Below, one piece after another: positions 56,447 through 64,000 of a stretch of DNA of 64,000 nt. Position numbers and translations under genes: made by a program. Under the pieces are notes generated by a model. The model did no database searches and was not told the origin of the DNA. It saw nothing but the letters and a program-made list of their open reading frames with translations. Each line of letters starts with the position of its first letter. Within the stretch, counting starts at the first letter, position 1. This DNA is from Hemerocallis citrina (Eukaryota; Streptophyta; Magnoliopsida; Asparagales; Asphodelaceae): positions 181,933,981 through 181,997,980 of the forward strand of contig CM030366.1 in assembly GCA_017893485.1 (NCBI GenBank), given 5' to 3'.

Positions 56447-58304
56447 GTCTCCTTCGTCTGATCGGCGACGTTGCTATTCAACAAAGTTGCACATTTCTTT
56501 GTAATGGCTCAAGTCTGGCTCAACTGACAATCATGAAAAGTTGAAAGATTATGGTACTTACATATACACATACATATATAAAAACAAATTTTTATATAAA
56601 CTTAAAAAAATAAAACGAAACTTTAAAACTTACAAATTTCCGAACAGTGGATCCCTTTGGTTGGTACATCGGCAACTTCATGGAATGTTGATCTGCTGGT
56701 TCGGTCCCTGGTCGACGGATCGGGACTACCACTCCAGCAGGAGTCTGCAACGTCGGAGAGATATACCGGCTAGTCACTCTCTCGTACCAAGCCATGTACG
56801 CCCCATGCACTAAGAGGTCAAACGAAGAAATGTCATCGATGATTTCATCGAACCGGTGTACATTCCATCTCTGAACATACGTAGCGAAGCAAGCGGCCCA
56901 ATTGTGTCCGGGGGTTCGACCCATTCCTGTAATATTGTGCATCTCCGCATTGAATGGCTCGGCAACCGGAATACTTTGGTGAAGACCAAACTAGCGTAGC
57001 ACTCTATCGGGATAGTAGAACTCAACAACCCCAAAGTTGATTAAAGGTGCTTTCGTGAGCCACAAATCACGCCTGTACGTGCAATTAGGCGACAGTCAAA
57101 GTACACGATCCTCCGTGTAAGGAATCTACACAACACAGTCAGCTGCCAACCTATCCAACTCATCGCGGTAGTACGTTAAGCACCTGTTGGGGTTGGCTAT
57201 CCATGTAAGTTTGCCGGTCTAGTAAACACCGATAGGAGGTAGCATATCCACGTCATCGGGAAGATGTATCCAGTGCGGAGATTGGATCCGTACTACGAGC
57301 CGACCGACATGAATGCGCTCCCAACTCCAGATTTGAAGTAAAATCATAGGCCCATTCATCTGCACCGAACCTATACTGGCCAAACACAAACTCCAGTACA
57401 GTGATGACATTACGGCACTATCCCAACTGTAACGGCTAATGTTTCCTAGATCAGCGATTAGTGGCAAGAACATCAACGAGACGCTATTACCTGACGAATT
57501 TGGAAACAATACAGTGCCGAATAGCATGAGAATGTAGGCCCTACAATAGCACTCCACCTTCACCGCAGTTGAACCTACATTCAATTTATTCTTAAAGGTG
57601 TCCTTCAACCACTTCAAACGAATAAATTTACCACTAATCACACCGGCTTCAACTTCGACACCTAAGTACTCCTCGACTATATAAACCGGGTCGAAATCCA
57701 TTGTACCTATGACTGCCTCTCTATCGATTTGAAGCTCGGTAATTATGGAAATGTCCTGCAGAGTCACTGTCATCTCCCCAACTGGCAGGTGAAAAGAGTA
57801 TGTCTCAGGCCTCCATCTTTCAAGAAGTGCTTTCAAAAGAGGTCGATCACACTTAATGGAGCTCATCCTACCAATACCGTAGAACCCACAGTCTCTTAGT
57901 ATCTCGTGTATCCGTGGGTGCATAGGTAGTGGATGACCAGTCCTAAAGCGGCACTCCGTAGACTCACCGTTCCACACATTCTGCGATCGATGCAACGGTT
58001 GAAGAGTGAGGAGTGAAGGGTCGAGGGGTCCTGGACCTCCAGAAGGGATATACGATGATGAAGGGACTGAAGAAGAAGTTTCCGCCTCATTTGGATTGAT
58101 TTGAACCTACATAACAATAACATTTACATCAATAGACCGAAATTTCATATAATTCTATTGGAATCAACAATTAATTACTTATATTAGTACCCTCGGTATG
58201 AGACGACCACGACCACAACCACGTCCACCGTGAGTACGTGCTCCATCGCCACGTGGAGGTCTACTACTTTCTCCTTCCTCCATGTTCCCCATTGTGCGTG
58301 CCAT

Positions 58305-59080
58305 TTACAATAAAATACAAATTCTACAAATTCAACAAAATCGTTATTAACTACACTTAACCTAGATATGAAAACCAACATTAACAATAATTGCTATATA
58401 ACAATGTCATTTGCTACTCTACTTGTTTTTTTTATTCTCTAATTAAAACTAAAATTAACAACAATGGCTACTCTACACTGTCAAGAATATCACCAACATT
58501 GTCATATATATGACCAACATCGTCAACAAAATTGCAATTTGCTACTCTACTTGTTTTTTTTTTTTTCTAATTATAACTAAAATGAACAACATTTGATACT
58601 CTACATTGTCAACAACAATTGGCATTTGCTACTCTATATTGTCAACAATAACACAAATTCAACTAAGCACCTTCACAATAACCCAAAATTAACACAAAAT
58701 TTGCTTATCAAAAGCTTGATAAATATACCTTTCGAGTAGGAGATTCCAAAGCTTGATAGTGACAATGTAGAGTACTTCTAGATCCTTCAACCAAGATCGT
58801 ACTTGATGGAGACGAAATTAAACGAGATCTAAGATATGGGGATTTAGGGTTTAAAGAAAGATTCAAATTTGGGGGAAAAAGATGGGGAAAATCGAAAGAC
58901 GATGAGAGATGACTCGGTTTTGGGGAGTGAATCGATCAATTTGAGGGGAAATCGACCAAAAAACTAACTAGGGCAACGATGGGTTTTGTTGAGGTTGATA
59001 GAGAAGAAGAAGAAAGTCGAGAAGAAGAATAAAGTCGAGAAGAAGAATAAAGAAAAAGATCTGAAATACCCCCCCCCCCC
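58305..59080 (-). other. MULE region upstream of the PMD gene
   Basis: Should contain the PMD promoter. It is AT-rich with loose repeats of tttgctactctac (58400-58640). The part near the right TIR is GA-rich (agaagaagaa). No ORF is supported. Confidence 0.55.
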
Positions 59081-59339
59081 CAATCGACACTCGGTCTTTC
59101 AAAGACCGAGTGTAGTTAAAACTACGCGGTCTTTCAAAGACCGAGTCTTACTCTTCGATTTTTCGAAGTGTAAGACTCGGTCTTTGAAAGACCGCAAATC
59201 GAAGAGTAAGACTCGGTCTTTGAAAGACCGCGTGAGTTTTGACTACAAGACCGAGTGAGATGATTTGGGAATTAAAAAAAAAAAGTAGGGCGGTTTGGAA
59301 AAAAACTTTCAAAAAGTGAGACAGTTTGGGAAAAATTTC
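59081..59339 (-). repeat. Right terminal inverted repeat of the MULE
   Basis: Reverse complement starts gaaatttttcccaaactgtc. It has the same hairpin units as the left repeat, plus one additional unit (59170-59235). A C14-like run lies just inside at 59069-59081. Confidence 0.88.
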
Positions 59340-59348
59340 TTTGGGGTG
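59340..59348 (+). repeat. Target-site duplication, right, of the MULE
   Basis: tttggggtg, identical to 6906-6914. Confidence 0.88.
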
Positions 59349-61290
59349 AAGATTTATTGTAACGCCGTGTCCATTCCTTCATTAACTAACTTATTATTAT
59401 TATTATTACTATTTTGAACAAGGTTGTATGTACATACCTATATATTATTTACCCATAAAGAAAAAATGATGCAAATGGAATTCAAACCCGCGAACGTTCA
59501 TTCGTAAGAGAACATCTTGACCACTAAATCCTAGTAACATTCCCTTTCATTAAATAACTTTATTTGATATTTCTTACCCGGATTAGGATCAGATCATGCA
59601 TATAGTTGGTGCGATTCTTTTTTTTCTTATTAATTATTCTTCATGATTGGAAAGCATCTTCAAATTATTCTGCAACACCCTAACAATGTCAACATCTAAC
59701 TTCCATGGCACTTAAAATTCTTCAATCACTCAACATAACACAGCTGTTGAAAGGAGAGAAAATCTTTCTCCATTCCGTTACCCAAATATGGGGATCATGT
59801 CTGTCAGTGGGTGACCAAAAGAGGAGGTTTACTCCATGTTACATCGGGTGTCTTATGATTATTCATTTGGGGGTTGGGCTCTAACTCCCCGACCAACTGC
59901 AGTATAATCAGGAGCATTTCATCATTTCTTCAACTTCATCTCATTTCATGTATTTATTTATTTATTTATTTATTTTGTTTATTTTAACCTCTCTGGAACT
60001 CACATAATTCCACCACCAAACTTTCCTGCATTTACTCCCAGGTTGATTCGGTGGTTAGATGGTTGAAAAAGGAGCTATTTGTTTTCTACGGGGATTTGTT
60101 TTTCAATATACTGTTTATGTTACGCGACACCTATACTTTTTCTACAAATTTTTTCTTTACAATCTTAGCTCTCACAACAAACAATACTATTGAATATTTC
60201 TACAACATACTGTACAATAACCTCTAACCATCTAAGATTGTAAGAAAATGTTGTAGAAAAAGTTACGACAGTAGCATTATTGTTTTACTAAATCCTACTG
60301 AAAACCCGCAATCGTACTCATTTTTACTTTTGATCATTCCAGACTACTGAGGAGTTAGCTTGGTGGAAATTGGCTTTTGTCTTTTCAAAACTCATTAAGG
60401 TTATATTTAAATGTATTTTTTACTGTTTTTCGCTAAAACTTTTTTTTTCAAATAAGCTATCCTATAACTGTGGAGTTAGCTTTGCTGCAAAAATTTCCTT
60501 TCTGTTCTCTCAAATTTTGCATTTTTTTCTTTTACGATTCTTAAATTATTTAGAACATTTTTTTGTAATTTTTGGATATTTAGAATAATAACTTTTATTG
60601 ATTTTCCGACTTAAATGTGAATTATTTTAGTAAAGAGTACTTTTTAACACGTATACCCCCCTAACCAAATATGCAAATATTATATATATCCCTTATAGAT
60701 ATATATATTTTCATATATATCCCTAACAATTTGTATTTTGTCATATTTACCCATATGTTATATACTCTAAGTTAACTATGATTTAACCTTTACTAGACAA
60801 ATAGAAATCAAATCTAAAACTCATATTAGAAAATCAAATGAGAACATTTTAAGAATTTTAGAGAGAATTAAAGGAAGTAAATGAAGAAACCTTACATAAT
60901 TAGAAATGCAAGATTATTGGCCAACTTGGAGAAGTAATATGATGAAGAACATATAGTTTTCAAAGATGCAGCGTAAGTTTATCAATTTTTAAAAAAAGTT
61001 AAGAAATTTTGAGAAAAGTTGATGAGTCTCGATTGAATTACAATTACCCGAGCTTACAAGAAGGAAGATGATAAAGTTTGAATGGTAGAAAAGATGATAT
61101 TTCAGTAATTTTCCATAAAATCCATTAAATAAAAATTAAAAAATTCTCCACGGTAATGGGTTTTTTTATGTAGAGGATTAATTAACAGATATGACACATA
61201 TTGTTGAGCGCAAATATATTTTTATATTTGCGAGGAGTATATGTGACACTCACGTATTTGTTAGGGACATACATATTAAAAATCATTTAG
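59349..61290. other. AT-rich intergenic DNA right of the MULE
   Basis: No gene found. It contains a (ttta)n run at 59951-59975, a tRNA-like stretch on the minus strand at about 59465-59540 and long T-rich tracts. Confidence 0.55.
59465..59540 (-). other. Possible tRNA-derived SINE fragment
   Basis: Minus strand: tttagtggtcaagatg, then 30 bases later gggtttgaattcc. These resemble box A and box B of a tRNA-type promoter at roughly proper spacing. No cloverleaf or SINE tail could be confirmed. Confidence 0.28.
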
Positions 61291-61450
61291 TAAAAGGTAA
61301 TGTTACACCTACTACCAAATCTACTACTTTTTTCTTTACTACCTTTGGTGGTACACTACTATTGGATGTTTCTACCACTACTCAAGTATTTTATCTTTAG
61401 CAAAAGAGTAATGCTACACCTACAACCAATCTTACTACGGTTTTCCTACT

Positions 61451-61510
<60 letters not shown>

Positions 61511-61612
61511 AGAGAAGAAGAAGACATTTTCCACCTTTTACCCAAAAAACTTTATAAAGTATATGAAAAGAGAAGAAGAAGACATTTTTCACCTTTTACC
61601 CAAAAAACTTTA
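61291..61612. repeat. Local duplications and (TA)n tract
   Basis: gtaatgttacacctactacc (61297) recurs as gtaatgctacacctacaacc (61410). (TA)n covers about 61454-61505. A unit of about 55 bp starting tatgaaaagagaagaagaag is tandemly doubled at 61503-61612. Confidence 0.75.
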
Positions 61613-62410
61613 GAGTAATGCTATAGCCACTACTTAGTTCACTACCAGATTCTTCACTACCTGATGTGGCAGTCTAGTCAGCAATGCCACATCAGCAGTT
61701 CATTTAAAACATAGCATTTATTAATTATTTCTAAACATGTCAATTAAATCAATTAACTCTTCATCTTCCCCTTCCCATCTACAGTACCTCAACCCACTAT
61801 TCTGAGAATCGGTTTGAACCTTCTCAATTTTGTGGATCAGATCTGACCATATTGATAATGAAAGATAATGTTTAAGAACAAAATTGAATATTTTGTATGT
61901 AAGATTAAATAGAATGATCATAAAACTCTAGGTAGATCATTCTTATACTCAAAGAGAATGCTCATATACAACTACAGTTTATTGTTAGATTCTTCCATTA
62001 GATTCAAAATTATGCTTCCAGTTGGATTGTTATGCTCCACTGGAAAGGATAGAACTAGTACTTGGTCCAGGAACTAATTGTACCAGGACATCTAATCCAC
62101 AAAAAAAAGCACTTCTTTTGCCTGCGGCGCGTCGCGTGGGGGCAGCGGGACGGCGCTGCGGCGCGTGGTGGCAGCGGGCGATGGCAGCGGGAGGAGGCAG
62201 CGGGAAGAAATCGATTCTCAGAATATTGGGTTGAGATACTGTAGATGGAAAGGGGAAGATGAAGAGTTAATTTATTTAATTGACATGTTTAGAAATAATT
62301 AATAAATGCTATGTTTTAAATGAACTGCTGATGTGGCATTGCTGACTAGACTGCCACATCAGGTAGTGAAGAATCTGGTAGTGAACTAAATAGTGGCTAT
62401 AGCATTACTC
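61613..62410. mobile_element. MULE-type MITE with about 200-bp inverted repeats
   Basis: Both ends start gagtaatgctatagccacta and match for about 203 bp (61613-61815 and the complement of 62208-62410). The flanking duplication is 9 bp, aaaacttta (61604-61612, 62411-62419). The interior is non-coding; 62120-62205 is a GC-rich run of gcagcggg repeats unlike its AT-rich surroundings. Nine-base duplication and long repeats point to the Mutator superfamily, but the termini are unlike the big MULE here. Confidence 0.8.
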
Positions 62411-62419
62411 AAAACTTTA

Positions 62420-63103
62420 TAAAGTTTTCGAAGTGTAGAAATTTCATTATTAAGCAAGTTGAAAAAAAAATTCCTACAAGAGGGTGAAACAGTCAAAAGC
62501 AGGCATACAACCCTATAAAGTAATAGGGTGCGATAATTTTCCACCTTTTACTAAAAAATCCCTATAAAGTTTTGAAAGAGCAGAAAATTCATTATTAAGC
62601 AAGTTGAATTTTTTTCCTCCAAGAGGGTGAAAAAGTCAAAAGCGAGAGTGAGTAAGATTATATACCAAACCATGAAAACTCGGACTTAGTGCAATTTACC
62701 CTAATTAATAGTTACAAGGTTTTACATGGTTATTAAAAATAGAATTATCACAAAATTCAAGCTTACTGATCTTAATAATATAATCAAGAATCAAATTTTG
62801 GTCCTAGTTTTAAGCAAGTTGGAGGTTGTTGCCTTGTTGGTGCTTTTCCATCCAATACAGCCCTAAAAGCTATTTGCCTTGTTGGTGCTTTTCCATCCAA
62901 TACAGCCCTAAAAGCTATATGTTTTTATTTTCTGCTCTTAATATTCCCAATGAACTTTAAGGCATCTTATAGTACACTTCATCCATCCAGCAATAGCGAG
63001 TTGCTTGTCATTGTTTAAGCAACAGCAATTTTTTTCCTTCTTATCCTTTACAAGTCATTCAAGGAACAGTTGCTATCAGTCTTCAACTCTTCATTTGGAA
63101 AAT
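62420..63103. repeat. Duplicated spacer segments
   Basis: A segment with ttcattattaagcaagttga and agagggtgaaa occurs twice (about 62445-62500 and 62588-62640). A unit of about 47 bp with ttgccttgttggtgcttttc is tandem at about 62831-62925. Otherwise nothing is seen. Confidence 0.75.
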
Positions 63104-64000
63104 GACAATGTTAAGAATATAACCTTGGTCATATAACAAAGGTTATGAACGTCATTGCCAAATCTAAAGTCAACATAGCGGGTCTGCAGGAAATCAAACT
63201 GTCTCATATATTGCTAGACTCAGTAGACTTGGGGGTGGGTGGGTGTGTGTGTGTGTGTGTGTGTGGGGGTGTGTGTGTGTGGGGGGGGGGGGGGGCAAAT
63301 TTCTGACTGAAAAATTCGCCCTTCTGTTGGTGCCTCTGGGGTATCGCCCTTGGTTTTAATTCGGAGATATTTTATGCATAGACGAATTTCATGGGCAGTT
63401 CTCGATATCCCTCCTGCTCCAACGGAAAGCAGATTTGTGGACCCATGCAATCATGGTGGTTTATGGCCCAAACTCTACCTCCTCCAGAATGGCATTTTGG
63501 ACCGAACTACGAGCGATCCACGCACGTTGGCAGCACCCGGGGGGCTTTAACATTACCAGGTTCGCTTCCGAGCACAGAGGTAGAGGTTCTAGTGACTCCG
63601 ACAGGGAAGCGTTTAACTCGGTTATTGCGGATCTCGAGCTTGTCGACATTCCCATTAATGGTAGACTGTTTACCTGGTCAAATATGCAATCGTTGCCTAT
63701 CTTGGCTAAGCTAGATAGGGTCTTGGTCTCTGCTGATTGGGGTACCAAGTTTCCGCTCTCCTGGGCTAAATCCCTCCCTAAACCTACTTCAGATCATATC
63801 CCTATTATCCTTTCTACTGGTGAGATGCAACCCAGGAGCACCCCCAAGTTTAGACTCGAGAAAGCGTGGTTGGAAATCCAATGTTTCCATCACATGGTCA
63901 ACGAGAGTTGGGCCCGCCCTACTAGAGGGACTTAAGCGGCTTCGGTTTAGTGTGAAAAAATCAGAAGGCTGCGCTCCACGCCCAGGAAGTGGAACCGTAC
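63104..64000 (+). pseudogene. LINE (L1-type) ORF2 endonuclease portion, runs off the window
   Basis: The apurinic-type endonuclease nicks the target for reverse transcription. Readable pieces: KVNIAGLQEIKLS (63160-63200), a break by a GT/G repeat (63229-63297), ILCIDEFHGQFSIS, then one open frame 63435-63932 with VVYGPNSTSSRMAFWTELRA, GGFNITRFASEHRG (an expected Asp of GDFN is Gly), DIPINGRLFTWSNMQ, LAKLDRVLVSADW, and TSDHIPIIL with the catalytic SDH (63789-63797). A stop at 63933 and frame changes follow. Reverse transcriptase would lie beyond the right edge. Truncated and inactive. Confidence 0.82.
63229..63297. repeat. (GT)n and poly-G tract inside the LINE
   Basis: gggtgggtgggtgtgtgtgt expanding to a run of 14 G. 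It interrupts the endonuclease frame. Confidence 0.88.

Larger units (their letters stand above)
24094..58304 (-). pseudogene. Plant mobile domain (PMD) gene of the MULE, split by a Retand element
   Basis: PMD proteins (MAIN-like family; aminotransferase-like plant mobile domain) occur as plant genes and as MULE passengers. Exon 1 is 58304-58191, ATG then an Arg/Gly-rich leader (RGCGRGRL). An intron follows at 58190-58107 (gtacta to atgtag). Exon 2 is 58106-56634 with LRDCGFYGIG, LLKALLERWRPETYSFHLPVGE, VTLQDISIITELQID and later VHGAYMAWYERVTSRYISP. The second intron is 56633-56524 (gtaagt to tgtcag). Exon 3 starts at 56523, is interrupted at 56447 by the retroelement (24436-56446), resumes at 24430 with TIWEMITCCRAQADLVGEE and ends at TGA 24096-24094 after RRGRRQRRPT-like residues. 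Stops in exon 2 (four, at W, W, R and Q codons) and exon 3 (two) inactivate it. Confidence 0.83.
6915..59339 (+). mobile_element. Mutator-like element with MURA and PMD genes, split by nested retrotransposons
   Basis: Evidence for one unit: inverted termini of about 240-260 bp (6915-7150 and 59081-59339), a perfect 9-bp duplication outside them, a MURA transposase gene reading inward from the left, and a plant-mobile-domain gene reading inward from the right. Three insertions with their own duplications lie between: a solo LTR (8910-13262), a Sirevirus (15412-23793) and a Retand element (24436-56446). Subtracting them with one duplication each leaves about 7,664 bp, a normal MULE size. PMD genes are known passengers of plant MULEs. 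Both genes carry several stops, so the element is inactive. Confidence 0.87.

Noticed and set aside
61454..61557. ORF ending in an Ile-Tyr repeat
   Set aside because: Encoded by the (TA)n tract.

Overview
This is repeat-dense plant nuclear DNA. Every recognisable coding stretch belongs to a transposable element typical of flowering plants: Mutator-like (MULE), hAT, Ty3/gypsy of the Tat/Retand type, Ty1/copia of the Sirevirus type, a long-LTR chromovirus derivative, a Helitron, and a LINE. No ordinary host gene could be supported. All family names come from reading protein motifs, target-site duplications (TSDs) and termini by eye; no database was searched.

Layout. 1-2489 is the 5' end of a minus-strand Retand-like gypsy element (LTR, gag) running off the left edge. 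3190-6403 is a decayed hAT element split by a 703-bp LTR-like insertion. 6915-59339 is one Mutator-like element: inverted terminal repeats of about 240-260 bp, a 9-bp TSD (tttggggtg) on both sides, a MURA transposase gene on the plus strand and a plant mobile domain (PMD) gene on the minus strand, facing each other tail to tail. Its 52.4 kb collapse to about 7.7 kb once three nested insertions are removed: a 4.35-kb solo LTR inside the transposase (8910-13262), a rearranged Sirevirus (15412-23793) and a 32-kb Retand-like element inside the last PMD exon (24436-56446).

The 32-kb Retand element is itself interrupted twice: by a young Sirevirus in the protease (34270-44122) and by a non-coding long-LTR element in gag (45729-55239). 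The latter holds a 155-bp Helitron and a fragment matching initiator tRNA-Met. Without these the Retand element is about 12.6 kb. Between pol and its 3' LTR it has a plus-strand (antisense) gene with its own TATA box and introns, between tandem arrays of 58-, 65- and 117-bp units.

Right of the MULE are unassigned AT-rich DNA, an 800-bp MITE with about 200-bp inverted repeats and a 9-bp TSD (61613-62410), simple repeats, and the start of a LINE (63104 to the right edge).

Nearly all coding sequences are broken, mostly by CGA-to-TGA, CAA/CAG-to-TAA/TAG and TGG-to-stop changes, as expected for old methylated DNA. The most intact are pol and the env-like gene of the young Sirevirus, although its integrase has lost a catalytic aspartate. 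The most informative points are the MULE with its PMD gene and hairpin repeats, the Sirevirus copy whose env-like region is inverted inside a clean TSD, the GTCGAC-rich palindromes of the Sirevirus family, and the tRNA-derived fragment in the non-coding element.
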